DNA of 64,000 bases from Renibacterium salmoninarum ATCC 33209 (GCF_000018885.1 NC_010168.1:2418001-2482000), one strand, 5' to 3'; counted from the stretch's first letter, positions 18,736-28,016 are shown. The notes: generated from the sequence alone by a model not told the origin. Program-made: numbers and translations.

Positions 18736-19233
18736 TTAGTTTTGGGTCTCTTTGCGGCGACCGAACTTCGGCAGGTTTGCAATAAGATCGGCCGCCTTTG
18801 TTGCGGCTCGACCAACGCTGCGGCCAATCTGTTGCGGCATCGACTCTGGATCTTCGACCTCTGGAGATTCAAAGTTGGCCGGCGCAGTCGAAGCTGAGGC
18901 GGGGTGCCTAGCGCCGGTTAATCCGGCATTTACGCCCTGGGCCTCGCTTGCCGTCAAAGACCACCCCGGCGTCGCAACACCAAAGTCTTCAAGCCAGTCA
19001 GCGACAGTTGCCAGTGGTGCCGGCACGAGTTTGTAAAAACGTCGTTGCCCTTCAGCGCGCATCGAAACGAGACCAGCCTCGCGGAGCACGCGTAAATGTT
19101 TGGATACTGTTGGCTGACTCGCGCCGAGTTCTTCGACCAGTTCGCCAACTGCCTTGTCGCTCTTTTGAAGCGCCGTAAGGATTTCGCGCCGCGTGCGTTC
19201 AGCGAGCACGGTAAAGACATCTTCGTTCACCAT
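18736..19233 (-). CDS. ArsR-family transcriptional regulator
   Basis: This 165-residue protein begins with an ArsR winged helix: V-L-A-E-R-T-R-R-E-I-L then L-G-A-S-Q-P-T-V-S-K-H-L-R-V-L-R-E-A-G-L-V. A Gly/Ala/Ser-rich linker and a basic tail follow. No metal-binding cysteine pair is visible in the recognition helix, so it is probably not a metal sensor. It lies between lldD (convergent) and acuC (same strand, 34 bases upstream). The target is unknown. Confidence 0.86.
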   Translation of the reverse strand: MVNEDVFTVLAERTRREILTALQKSDKAVGELVEELGASQPTVSKHLRVLREAGLVSMRAEGQRRFYKLVPAPLATVADWLEDFGVATPGWSLTASEAQGVNAGLTGARHPASASTAPANFESPEVEDPESMPQQIGRSVGRAATKAADLIANLPKFGRRKETQN

Positions 19234-19267
19234 GGAACTACCCTAGCGATATATACGCCAAAAGGCA

Positions 19268-20476
19268 TCAATCAAACCACGGATCCAAGCCGTAGAGCGG
19301 AAAAATTTCCTTGCGCGTCGCCATAATAGCTCGATCCACCGCGTCCGCAGGGTTGTAGCCAACTTCCCAGGATCGCCACCAAAGATCCGCATCATCGCCC
19401 ATTAGATTCGGAGCTTCTTCGCCAAAAGCAGCTTTCACTCGCTCCCGCCAAAGCTCCGGGACCTGCTCTCGGAGCGGAATTGGCCGGCCAGAAACAATCG
19501 CCACCAGATGCGCCCACACCCTTGGCACAACATCTGCCACACTGTAGCCGCCACCGCCGGTAGCCAACCAGCGCCCTTCGCAAAGTTCATCCGCGAGCGC
19601 AGCAATACTCATGGCGGCTTCGCGCTGCGCATCCACAGTAGTGTTCAGATGGGTCAAAGGGTCAGATCGATGTGAATCGCAGCCGTGCTGGGACACAATA
19701 ACCTCTGGCCCAAAGGCCCGCACTACCTGTGGAACCACCGCATGGAAGGCACGCAACCAACCGCCGTCGCCGGTATATGCGGGCAAGGCAATATTTACTG
19801 CCGTGCCGACCGCCCGCGGCCCACCAGTGTCATTAGCAAATCCGGTGCCTGGAAAAAGCGACAGACCTGATTCATGCAGCGATACGGTCAGAACGCGTGG
19901 ATCGTTATAGAAAATGTTCTGAGTTCCGTCGCCATGGTGAGCATCAATGTCTAGATAGGCGACGCTGTTGACGCCAGAGTCGAGCAACAGCTGAACCGCT
20001 GCGGCAGCGTCGTTATAAATGCAGAACCCGCTGGCGGAGCCACGGTCCGCATGGTGCATACCGCCGGAAAAATTCACGCCACGCTGCGCCGTTCCAGCCA
20101 AAATCGCCTGCGCTGCTCGCAGCGACCCACCAACTAGTCGGGCACTTGCTTCATGCATGCCGGCGAAAGCCGGGTCATCAACGGTTCCCAAACCACGTTC
20201 TGGCACCGGATGCGGATTTGCGCTGACTGAACGCACGGCCGCAATATATTCGGCGTCGTGCACGCTCAGCAGCTCCAAATCGCTGGCGACATAGGGTTCA
20301 GCCACGGTCACAGCATCGCGGTCAAATAGCCCTAGCTGCTCGGAAAGCTCAGCCGTCAACGCCAATCGAGCCGGCGCCATCGGGTGGCCCGGACCAAAGT
20401 TGTAAGCAGTCAGCGAAGGAGCCCAGACCACGCAAGTGTTGGGCAGTGGAGTGTTTGCGGCAAGAGATGGAACCAT
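19268..20476 (-). CDS. acuC: acetoin utilization protein AcuC (histone-deacetylase fold)
   Basis: This 402-residue class I/II-type deacetylase has the metal site D-I-D-A-H-H-G-D-G-T-Q-N, a G-F-C-I-Y-N-D-A-A-A motif and the C-terminal G-G-G-G-Y. Bacterial AcuC removes acetyl groups from acetyl-CoA synthetase and so activates it. In this genome acs is itself a pseudogene, so that partner is gone and AcuC must serve other substrates or be redundant. It is followed by the ArsR gene after 34 bases. No lesion is seen. Confidence 0.9.
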   Translation of the reverse strand: MVPSLAANTPLPNTCVVWAPSLTAYNFGPGHPMAPARLALTAELSEQLGLFDRDAVTVAEPYVASDLELLSVHDAEYIAAVRSVSANPHPVPERGLGTVDDPAFAGMHEASARLVGGSLRAAQAILAGTAQRGVNFSGGMHHADRGSASGFCIYNDAAAAVQLLLDSGVNSVAYLDIDAHHGDGTQNIFYNDPRVLTVSLHESGLSLFPGTGFANDTGGPRAVGTAVNIALPAYTGDGGWLRAFHAVVPQVVRAFGPEVIVSQHGCDSHRSDPLTHLNTTVDAQREAAMSIAALADELCEGRWLATGGGGYSVADVVPRVWAHLVAIVSGRPIPLREQVPELWRERVKAAFGEEAPNLMGDDADLWWRSWEVGYNPADAVDRAIMATRKEIFPLYGLDPWFD

Positions 20477-20601
20477 CTCTGACAGGCTACGTGATCTGCC
20501 GCACAGCCGCGCAATTGGCTCATGCTTGCATGAATATGCCGCAAAGGTGATTTACTACTTGTCAGATCAACAAATTCCGCAGGCAGAAAGTTTTACCTAC
20601 G

Positions 20602-22005
20602 ATGGCCAAGGGTCAACCTGGCTGGCATCCGCCAACCGAGCGCGGGCGCTTTGCTTTCATTGGCGTACTCCGAGACTTCATTGACTCGGTGGCGAACTCG
20701 TCCCCTGCCCGCTTGGCACTCATCGTCTTCGCCTTGGTGATCATGTTTTTCACCACGCTGCTCACTTTGCCAATCTCTTCGGCAAAGGGCCAGGTCACCG
20801 CGCTCCACGATGCTCTTTTCACCGCAGTCTCCGCAGTCTGTGTCACCGGCTTGACCACAGTTTCTACCGCCCTGCACTGGTCGTTCTTCGGCCAGTTGGT
20901 GATCCTCATCGCAATCTTCGTCGGCGGTTTGGGCATTCTGACTCTGGCCTCGCTGATGGCTCTCATGGTTTCTAAACGCTTGGGCGTCCGCGGGAAGCTC
21001 ATTGCGCAGGAAGCGATGAATGCCAGCAAACTAGGCGAAGTTGGCACGCTGTTGCGGATCGTCATCACCACCTCAGTGGCGATTGAAGTTTTGCTGGCGT
21101 TAGTGCTTGCGCCCCGGTTCATGATCCTCGGTGAATCCTTTTGGCAAGCGATCTGGCATGCCGCTTTCTATTCAATTTCTGCATTCAACAACGCCGGCTT
21201 CACCCCGCATAGCGACGGTTTAGTGCCTTATGAAGCAGATCCCTGGATTTTGACGCCGCTGATGGTAGGCGTGTTCCTTGGTTCGTTGGGCTTCCCAGTG
21301 ATGATGGTGCTGCTCTCCAAGGGTTTTCGAATCTCGCGCTGGAATTTGCACACCAAGCTCACGATGCAGGTTTCAATCATCTTGGTAGTGGTCGGCATGC
21401 TGGGATTTGCGGCCTTCGAATGGAGCAACACCATTGGCGGCCTATCCTTCGGCGATAAGCTGCTGCATTCGGTATTTGCGTCAATTATGACCAGATCTGG
21501 CGGCTTCAATCTGGTGGATATGAACTCGATGGAGCCAGTTTCCAGGCTTTTCACCGATGCGTTAATGTTTGCTGGCGGTGGCTCGGCGTCCACCGCCGGT
21601 GGCATCAAGGTGACCACCCTTGCGGTGATGTTCTTGGCCATTGTCGCCGAAGCTCGCGGCGACTCGGATGTGAAAGCTTACGACCGGACCATTCCGCAGG
21701 GCACCATGCGAGTGGCAATTTCCGTTATCGTGATGGGCGCGACTTTTGTACTGCTGGCAACCGGAGCCCTGATCATGATCAGCGGCGCTCCACTGGACAA
21801 GGTACTGTTCGAGTCGATTTCCGCTTTCGCAACCGTTGGCCTCAGTACCGGCTTGAGTAGCAACCTGCCACCCGCGGGCGTCTATGTGCTTTCACTGCTG
21901 ATGTTTGCCGGTCGCGTTGGCACCATTACGCTTGCCGCTGCATTGGCGCTACGTCAGCGTCGACAACTGTTCCACTACCCAGAAGAAAGGCCGATCATTG
22001 GCTGA
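20602..22005 (+). CDS. TrkH/KtrB-family potassium uptake membrane subunit
   Basis: This 467-residue channel-like subunit has four membrane-pore-membrane repeats. The four pore loops can be read: V-C-V-T-G-L-T, F-N-N-A-G-F-T, M-T-R-S-G-G-F and F-A-T-V-G-L-S, each with the selectivity-filter glycine. It forms the potassium or sodium path and is gated by the cytoplasmic RCK protein encoded next. The last eight bases overlap that gene. The ATG at 20602 follows a weak AGAAAG element. The size and the single-RCK partner fit a KtrB-type rather than a full TrkH subunit. Confidence 0.91.
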   Translation: MAKGQPGWHPPTERGRFAFIGVLRDFIDSVANSSPARLALIVFALVIMFFTTLLTLPISSAKGQVTALHDALFTAVSAVCVTGLTTVSTALHWSFFGQLVILIAIFVGGLGILTLASLMALMVSKRLGVRGKLIAQEAMNASKLGEVGTLLRIVITTSVAIEVLLALVLAPRFMILGESFWQAIWHAAFYSISAFNNAGFTPHSDGLVPYEADPWILTPLMVGVFLGSLGFPVMMVLLSKGFRISRWNLHTKLTMQVSIILVVVGMLGFAAFEWSNTIGGLSFGDKLLHSVFASIMTRSGGFNLVDMNSMEPVSRLFTDALMFAGGGSASTAGGIKVTTLAVMFLAIVAEARGDSDVKAYDRTIPQGTMRVAISVIVMGATFVLLATGALIMISGAPLDKVLFESISAFATVGLSTGLSSNLPPAGVYVLSLLMFAGRVGTITLAAALALRQRRQLFHYPEERPIIG

Positions 22006-22681
22006 GAAATCAGGGTCGCAACGACCCGCGCACAATGCACCGGTTCTAGTCATCGGACTGGGCAGATTTGGCTCCGCCACCGCAGAGCAGCTGGTTAAAC
22101 AGGGCCGTGAGGTGCTGGCCATCGAACACGATCCGGCACTCGTACAGAAATGGGCTGGCGTGCTAACCCACGTCGTCGAGGCAGATGCGAACAACATCGA
22201 CGCGCTGCGCCAACTTGGTGCGCAAGACTTCAACTCCGCCGTCGTTGGTGTGGGAACCTCCATCGAATCCAGTGTGCTGATCACGGTCAACCTGGTCGAT
22301 CTAGGCATTGAGCACCTCTGGGTCAAAGCGATCACCCAGTCGCACGGCAAAATCCTGACCCGGATTGGTGCGAACCACGTGATCTACCCCGAGGCCGACG
22401 CCGGAGTCCGCGCCGCGCACTTGGTCTCCGGCCGGATGCTGGACTTCATCGAGTTCGACGACGACTTCGCGATCGTCAAGATGCACCCACCAAAAGAGAC
22501 GCAGGGCTTCACTTTGGAAGAGTCCAAAGTTCGGTCCAAGTACGGCGTCACGATTGTTGGCGTAAAGTCGCCCGGCGAGGATTTCACCTATGCGCAGCCA
22601 GACACCAAGGTGTCCTCCCGCGACATGCTGATCGTCTCTGGGCATGTCGACTTATTAGAACGTTTTGCTGCCAGGCCCTAA
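21998..22681 (+). CDS. TrkA/KtrA-family RCK regulatory subunit of potassium uptake
   Basis: This 227-residue cytoplasmic protein has an RCK_N Rossmann domain (V-L-V-I-G-L-G-R-F-G-S near residue 15) and a C-terminal RCK_C domain from about residue 145. It binds NAD(H) or ATP/ADP and gates the TrkH-type subunit. TTG at 21998 is the preferred start; it has AGAAAGG about nine bases upstream and overlaps the upstream stop by eight bases. The frame is open back to 21905, inside the partner gene. It has only one RCK module, as in KtrA. Confidence 0.9.
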   Translation: MAEKSGSQRPAHNAPVLVIGLGRFGSATAEQLVKQGREVLAIEHDPALVQKWAGVLTHVVEADANNIDALRQLGAQDFNSAVVGVGTSIESSVLITVNLVDLGIEHLWVKAITQSHGKILTRIGANHVIYPEADAGVRAAHLVSGRMLDFIEFDDDFAIVKMHPPKETQGFTLEESKVRSKYGVTIVGVKSPGEDFTYAQPDTKVSSRDMLIVSGHVDLLERFAARP

Positions 22682-22700
22682 CTTCGCAGCGAAACCCAGC

Positions 22701-23537
22701 TCAGGCCTGATTGAGCTCTGCTGTGATCACATCAGAGCGCGCCGCGGCGGCCCTGGCACCTGCCAGCACCACGCCAGGCAGCCCCTGGGCGTCAAAAGTG
22801 GCGATCGCTTGCTCAGTGGTGCCGTTGGGACTCGTCACTGCCTTACGCAGCGCTGCAGCGTCGGCTCCTGGCTGACTCAGCATGATTCCCGCACCAGCAA
22901 CGGTTTCGTTGGCAAGCGTTTTTGCAGTTTCATGATCTAGGCCAAAATCGCGAGCCGCAGCGGCCATCGCCTCAGCCAGGTAGAAGGCGTAGGCCGGACC
23001 GGATCCGCTAATTGCACCGATTGCTTGCATTTGCGACTCTGGCACCTCTAAAACAACGCCAGAGTCGGCAAAGACTTCGCGGGCCAGCTCTGCCTGTGTC
23101 TCGGTGACAGATTCGCCGCGGGAAAGTCCGACGACGCCGCGGCCCACCATCAGCGGGGTGTTTGGCAAGGTCCGCACAACGGGCTGCCCAGCCGGTGAGG
23201 CATTTTCGATCTGTTCAATGGCGACAGCACCCGCGACACTTACCAACACCGTCTCCGGGCTGAGCGAAGCGGCAATTTCACGGCACAATGGGACTACCTG
23301 GGCCGGCTTCACACCCAAAACCACAATATCAGCACCCGCAACTGCCAGCGAATTTGCATCGGCCTGCTCGGAGTTCGCTACAGCAGTGATCCTATGCCTT
23401 TCGGCAAGCTCTTCCGCGCGTTCTGCTCTGCGGACGGTGGCTATAACCGAAGAGGGGCTGAGCGGGCCAGATAACAGCCCGGCCAAGATAGCTTCGCCCA
23501 TAGATCCGCAGCCCAAGAATGCAATTCGATTGATCAT
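22701..23537 (-). CDS. proC: pyrroline-5-carboxylate reductase
   Basis: ProC makes L-proline from pyrroline-5-carboxylate with NAD(P)H. The 278-residue protein starts with the Rossmann motif I-A-F-L-G-C-G-S-M-G-E-A-I and contains the C-terminal G-S-G-P-A-Y-A-F-Y-L and T-V-A-G-A-G-I-M-L stretches of the family. In many Actinobacteria proC is next to the bldC-like gene; here they are 9 kb apart, so the intervening block was inserted or rearranged. It is convergent with the potassium-uptake gene, with a 19-base gap. Confidence 0.94.
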   Translation of the reverse strand: MINRIAFLGCGSMGEAILAGLLSGPLSPSSVIATVRRAERAEELAERHRITAVANSEQADANSLAVAGADIVVLGVKPAQVVPLCREIAASLSPETVLVSVAGAVAIEQIENASPAGQPVVRTLPNTPLMVGRGVVGLSRGESVTETQAELAREVFADSGVVLEVPESQMQAIGAISGSGPAYAFYLAEAMAAAARDFGLDHETAKTLANETVAGAGIMLSQPGADAAALRKAVTSPNGTTEQAIATFDAQGLPGVVLAGARAAAARSDVITAELNQA

Positions 23538-23757
23538 GATTCCATCCTGTCATTCTTGGTCAATACGCGCAGAATGCGTTCTTTCATTTTCATGATTCTG
23601 AGTCAAACTTTGCTTTATTTTCAAGGATTTTGGCTATTTTACGAACTTCACCTTCTCGCTACCGTATTACCAGGTTATTCCCAGGTTAACAGCAGGATAC
23701 GCCCAGAATCCGGACTTAGATTCGTAAGTACCTCATAAAGGTGCGAGTGATTGCGGA
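23538..23757. other. AT-rich gene-free stretch upstream of proC and the candidate RNA
   Basis: No gene is seen. The first 110 bases are unusually AT-rich for this genome and should contain the proC promoter (leftward) and a promoter for the small RNA candidate (rightward). I cannot pick -10/-35 boxes with confidence. Confidence 0.45.
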
Positions 23758-23853
23758 CTGGCTAGGTTTCCTAGCTAGTTGTAGCACCGGAGAGTCTGCC
23801 AGCGTCCCCCCCCAACCACTGGCAACGATGACTCTCCGGTGCTTTCTCGTTTA
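23758..23853 (+). ncRNA. candidate small RNA with a C8 hairpin loop (6C-like)
   Basis: Two consecutive hairpins stand in a 410-base intergenic region. Hairpin 1 (23758-23778) has 9 pairs, one of them G-T, and a TTT loop. Hairpin 2 (23783-23843) has a perfect 14-bp lower stem, a five-base bulge on the 3' side and a 6-bp upper stem. Its 16-base loop contains eight consecutive C (23806-23813). A T-rich tail (TTTCTCGTTT) follows, so hairpin 2 would also terminate transcription on the plus strand. Actinobacterial 6C RNAs have hairpins whose loops carry six or more C and can pair with G-rich ribosome-binding sites. Only one C-rich loop is present here, so it is 6C-like rather than a clear member. 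Confidence 0.55.
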
Positions 23854-23947
23854 ACCCCACCGACGTTTGCGACAGCAAGACAGCATTGCGATAGCTAGAA
23901 CTCGCGAAATCTGGCTATCCGAAATCCGCCTGGCTATCCGAAACGGG

Positions 23948-24754
23948 TCAATCTCGCGCTAAGTGCTTGCGAGCAAATGCCAAGGTTTCTTGGAGCCACT
24001 CTTCACGCTCACCGGGGACTTGAGTCTTCCGGGTGGAAATCTCGGCCACCACGACGCCGTCAAATTCCGATGCCGCGAGGAACTGCAATACCTGCGCCGC
24101 TTCTTGGTCGCCATGGCCCGGAATTAAATGCTCGTCTCGATTGGTGCCATTGCCATCCGTCAGATGCAGGTGCCGCAATCGCGAGCCAAGCGAGCGCACG
24201 CCGTCCAAGGACGAGGCTCCAGCAGTGGAGGCATGTGAAAGATCCCAGGTGACGTCGTCGTACGCTTGGTCGATCGGGTCCCAATGCGGAAGGTAGGCCT
24301 TTGCCTCACGCCCACGAACCCGCCAGGGGTACATATTCTCCACGGCGATCCGAATCCCGGACGATTCAGAAAGATCGCGCACGCCCTGGACAAAGCTCTC
24401 TGCGTAGTCACTTTGCCAGCGAAATGGCGGATGGACCACCACGACGTCGGCCCCGAGTTGGGCGGCCATATCCACCGAACGCTCCACCTTGGTCCAAGCG
24501 CTCCCCCAGACTTGCTGGGTGAGTAATAATGTTGGCGCATGAATCGCGAGCACCGGAAGCCCATAACGCTCGCTCAACGCTTGGAGCGCCTGTGGATTCT
24601 GGCTCGTAGCGTTGTTAGTCACCATCACTTCGAGTCCGTCATAACCCAGATCGCGAGCGATAGAGAAGGCATCGTGAACTGACAGCGGATAAACAGAGGC
24701 GCTAGAGAGTGCTACCGGAATCGGGGCAATTGCTGGCTTCGGTTGACTTGTCAT
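23948..24754 (-). CDS. sugar phosphate isomerase/epimerase family protein (TIM barrel)
   Basis: This 268-residue AP-endonuclease-2-type TIM barrel shows D-G-L-E-V-M-V near the start, V-V-V-H-P-P-F-R-W, V-E-N-M-Y-P and the metal-site stretches W-D-L-S-H-A-S and L-H-L-T-D-G. Its substrate is not known. It lies six bases after the ppx/gppA gene on the same strand, so the two are co-transcribed, an arrangement common in Arthrobacter-type genomes. It is intact, unlike the second family member at 58.3 kb. Confidence 0.85.
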   Translation of the reverse strand: MTSQPKPAIAPIPVALSSASVYPLSVHDAFSIARDLGYDGLEVMVTNNATSQNPQALQALSERYGLPVLAIHAPTLLLTQQVWGSAWTKVERSVDMAAQLGADVVVVHPPFRWQSDYAESFVQGVRDLSESSGIRIAVENMYPWRVRGREAKAYLPHWDPIDQAYDDVTWDLSHASTAGASSLDGVRSLGSRLRHLHLTDGNGTNRDEHLIPGHGDQEAAQVLQFLAASEFDGVVVAEISTRKTQVPGEREEWLQETLAFARKHLARD

Positions 24755-24760
24755 TGTGGT

Positions 24761-25786
24761 CTATTTTGCCACGGGCTCCACCGCGGCCGGGCTACCGATC
24801 GCGGCCAGCTCGGCAGCAGGACGGGCTGTAACGTGCCGTGGCGGGTCTAACGGCCCATCGAAGACTAGTTGGTCTAGCCGCCGTAAAATAAGTCCTTCAC
24901 GCAGCGCCCACGGGCAAATTTGTAACGTCTCACCCTTGAATAACTCCAAGGCTGCCTCCGCAACCAACGCCCCAGCAAGCAGTTGCGTGGCACGTGCTTC
25001 CGAGACACCCGGCAAATGCAGGCGATCAGCCGCGCTCATGGCGGTAAGCCGCTGCGTCCACAACCCCAGATCAATCGCATGTAACTCCCGCCGCACAAAT
25101 GGCCCCATTGCGCTCGGCGCGGCACCGGTCACGCGAGCCAGCGAACGGAAGGTCTTCGAGGTGCCAGTGATCAGCGTTGGTGCCGCGAGGGCAGAGAACT
25201 CTTTGACGTGTGGCTTTAGCGTGGAACGAATGTATTTGCGCAGATCTTTGACGCTTTTGGCACTGGGTGGATCCTCTTGCAGCCAGTCCCGAGTGAGCCG
25301 CTGCGCGCCCAGTGGCACCGAAACAGCTTTGGACGGGAGTTCGTCGGCGCCCAGGGCCAGTTCAAATGAGCCGCCACCAATATCTAAGTCCAAAATGGTG
25401 CCAGCACCCCAGCCATACCAACGCCGCACGGCAAAAAAGGTCATTGCGGCTTCTTCGGCGCCGGTCAGCTCGCGCATTTGCACGGTAGTTTCTTGCTGCA
25501 CGCGCGCCAAGACCTGCGCGCCGTTACTTGCCTCGCGAATTGCCGAGGTACAAAATGCCAACAAATCTTCAACCCGGTGTTTAGCCGCGAATTCCCATGC
25601 TTCCAGTACAAACTCGACTAACTCGCGCTGGCCCGCCTCGGTGATTGCGCCGTCGTCGTCCAGGTATTGCACCAAGGAGAGCGGGCGTTTATGCGAGGCG
25701 AACGGAATTGGCTGGCCACCTGGATGCGCATCAACCAGCAAAAGGTGGACGGTGTTTGAGCCAATGTCGAGCACGCCAAGTCGCAT
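24761..25786 (-). CDS. Ppx/GppA phosphatase family protein
   Basis: This 341-residue exopolyphosphatase/guanosine pentaphosphatase-type enzyme of the ASKHA fold has the phosphate-1 motif V-L-D-I-G-S-N-T-V-H-L-L at residue 5 and phosphate-2 motif L-D-L-D-I-G-G-G-S-F-E. It probably hydrolyses polyphosphate or pppGpp. ATG at 25786 is chosen because the family motif then starts at the N-terminus; the frame runs back to 25864. It is the first gene of a two-gene unit with the isomerase. An open frame of similar length on the opposite strand is a shadow. Confidence 0.9.
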   Translation of the reverse strand: MRLGVLDIGSNTVHLLLVDAHPGGQPIPFASHKRPLSLVQYLDDDGAITEAGQRELVEFVLEAWEFAAKHRVEDLLAFCTSAIREASNGAQVLARVQQETTVQMRELTGAEEAAMTFFAVRRWYGWGAGTILDLDIGGGSFELALGADELPSKAVSVPLGAQRLTRDWLQEDPPSAKSVKDLRKYIRSTLKPHVKEFSALAAPTLITGTSKTFRSLARVTGAAPSAMGPFVRRELHAIDLGLWTQRLTAMSAADRLHLPGVSEARATQLLAGALVAEAALELFKGETLQICPWALREGLILRRLDQLVFDGPLDPPRHVTARPAAELAAIGSPAAVEPVAK

Positions 25787-25899
25787 GTTGCCATTATGTC
25801 GTAAACCCTCTGGAGAATTACTCCGCACGCCTGCAGCCGTTGGACTGATTCGCCTCGCAACCATTGATTGCTGAGGCCAACGGGTATAGGACTGAAGAT

Positions 25900-27280
25900 A
25901 TGACCGAAACCTTGACTGAAGCTCGCCGATTGACGTCCAAAAACATCAGCATGAATCATTTCAACCGAATGTCATCAGACTTCGACAATGATCCGACCGC
26001 GTTGCGTGCGCAAAATGCCGCGACCAGAACTGCGATCAACGACTTTTCTGTCAATCACCAAGTCATTGCCTCCAGTTCACGCTCCACCTCTGTGCAGTTG
26101 GACGACTGGAAAGTGACTAATCAGAAGAAATCCGGCCGTTGCTGGCTGTTTGCCGCGCTCAACCTATTGCGCGCTGATGCTCGTCGAATCTTGAATCTCA
26201 AAGATTTCGAGTTCTCGCAAAACTACCCGATGTACATCGACAAGTTGGAGCGAGCTAATTACTACCTGCAGTCGATCATTGAGACGGCAGACCGGCCGCT
26301 TGGCAGCCGGGTAGTTGCGTTCTTGAGCGAAACGCTCATGGGCGACGGCGGTCAGTGGAACATGGCCGCGAGCATCTTCAAAAAATACGGTGCGGTGCCG
26401 AAAGAAGCCATGCCGGAGACGCAGTCCTCTTCGGACACCGGCCAGATGAATGCCAGGCTGCAGACACTTTTGCGCAAGGCAGCTCTGGAATTGCGCTCAG
26501 CCGTAGCCGCGGGTGCCGACGAGGCTGCGCTGGATGCCGCCGTCGAGCGCGGTCTGGCTCAAGTTCACCGGGTGCTGAGCATTCACTTAGGCACGCCGCC
26601 GAGTTCTCTTGACTGGCAGTGGAACGACGACGATAAGAAATTTAGTCGGGTAGGCAGCGTCACTCCGCAAGAATTTCTGGCGAAATACACCGAACTCAAC
26701 TTGGACGATTACATTTGCCTGGTTGATGATCCGCGGCGTGAGCATCCCAAAGGCACGCCGTTGACGGTCGAGTACTTGGGCAACATCATTGGCGGCGACC
26801 CTACCGTCTACTTGAACGTCGATATTCAGGTGATGAAAGACTTGGCGCGCGAGGCCTTAGAGAACGGCTCCCTGGTCTGGTTCGGCTGCGATGTGGGACC
26901 GCAAATGCTGCGCGCCGAGGGACTTTGGGATGCGAAGGTTTTCGACTATGACGGCGTCTACGGCGTAGATCTAGGTTTAGACAAGGAACAACGCGTCAAC
27001 GTTGGCGAATCGGCCATGACGCACGCGATGCTTTTCACTGGTGTTGATGTGGTTGACGGCGCAGCGGGCGCGAAAGACACACGGCGCTGGCGGGTGGAGA
27101 ACAGCTGGGGTGAAGGCAACGGAGACATAAGGCTTCTTCACCATGAACGATTCTTGGTTTGACGAGTACATGTTCGAAGTCGCGGTGGACCGAACAAAAC
27201 TGAGCCCTGAACTGCAGGCCGCCTTGGCTAAGGAACCGATTGTCTTACCGGCCTGGGACCCAATGGGCGCCCTGGCCTAA
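25900..27280 (+). pseudogene. pepC: C1-family aminopeptidase (PepC/bleomycin hydrolase), frameshift near C-terminus
   Basis: This is a cytoplasmic cysteine aminopeptidase of about 460 residues. The catalytic cysteine is in K-S-G-R-C-W-L-F-A-A, the histidine in M-T-H-A-M-L-F-T-G and the asparagine in V-E-N-S-W-G. After G-E-G-N-G-D the frame breaks at about 27126-27132, where GACATAAGGC stands in place of the expected GAC-AAA-GGC. One extra base gives a stop after 12 further residues. The true C-terminal 45 residues follow in the next frame and end at 27280. All three catalytic residues precede the break, but the C-terminal arm that enters the active site in this family is lost. The ATG at 25900 has an AGGACTGAAG site. 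Confidence 0.9.
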
Positions 27281-27307
27281 ATCCCCCGCTCCCGCCACCC
27301 CTAGCCC

Positions 27308-27370
27308 AAACGCTGCACCACTTTTCGGGCTTAAAACCATGGTTTAAGCCCGAAAAGTGGTGCAGCGTTT
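27308..27370. repeat. intergenic palindrome, copy 1
   Basis: Perfect 28-bp arms (27308-27335 and 27343-27370) enclose the 7-base loop ACCATGG. It lies between the convergent pepC and DUF305 genes and could terminate both. The arm sequence recurs at 28430-28490, so it is a dispersed element rather than a unique terminator. Confidence 0.9.
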
Positions 27371-27375
27371 GTGAT

Positions 27376-27955
27376 TCAGGCAGTTGCGAGCAGGCTCTTC
27401 ATTTCGTCAATCTCAGCTTGCTGACCAGAAACGATGCTGGCTGCAAGCGATTTGGCCTCGGAACTCTTGCCTTGCGCCTGCTCGGTTTTTGACGACTCGA
27501 CGGCGCCCTCGTGATGCGCGATCATCTGGCTCAGAAACAACTTGCCCGCATCTGCACCAGAGGCATCCGCCAAGGCCTTCAACTGAGATTCATCCATCAT
27601 GCCCGGCATCGACATCGAACCGGTCATCGTTTCCGGTTCGCCCCAAGCAACCAGCCAAGACTTCATCTTTTCAATTTCCGGCCCCTGGGCAGCTTTTATT
27701 CGCTTCGCCAGATCAATAACCTTCGGATCGACGTCGGGCTTGCCCAGCACGGCGTCGCTCATCGTGACCGCTTGCTGGTGGTGCACGGCCATCATCTGCG
27801 CAAACATCGTGTCCGCGGAGTTATTCGCTTTTGCCGCATCACTCGACGCGGAGCCATGGTTCATCCCAGACATTGAATCTGGGTTCGTAGAACAGCCGGC
27901 CAAAGCCAAGGTCACTGCGATAAGCGCGGCGGGGATAATAAAAAAACTTTTTCAT
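27376..27955 (-). pseudogene. DUF305 lipoprotein, frameshift in homopolymer of signal peptide
   Basis: The protein has two DUF305 histidine motifs (A-V-H-H-Q-Q-A-V and I-A-H-H-E-G-A-V), a Met/His-rich N-terminal part and a lipobox L-A-G-C. DUF305 proteins are extracytoplasmic and often accompany copper-handling genes. The ATG at 27955 has a good GAGGAAATC site, but the coding strand then reads AAAAAG followed by seven T (27940-27946). With six T the frame gives a perfect signal peptide M-K-K-F-F-I-I-P-A-A-L-I-A-V; with seven it is lost. A GTG at 27915 could restart, giving 179 residues with a truncated signal. It is either broken or phase-variable. Confidence 0.82.
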
Positions 27956-28016
27956 ACGATTTCCTCGTTTTCGGTTTCAATTGAGCAATTTCAAAAGGAT
28001 ATACGCAAGAAAATGC

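Noticed and set aside
24756..25874. A 372-codon open frame on the plus strand opposite ppx/gppA.
   Set aside because: It mirrors the real gene, has a Ser/Ala/Arg-rich composition without domains, and the minus-strand frame has clear Ppx motifs.
25900..27280. Stop-codon reassignment to explain the many interrupted genes.
   Set aside because: Intact genes end normally with TAA, TAG and TGA, and many lesions are frameshifts.
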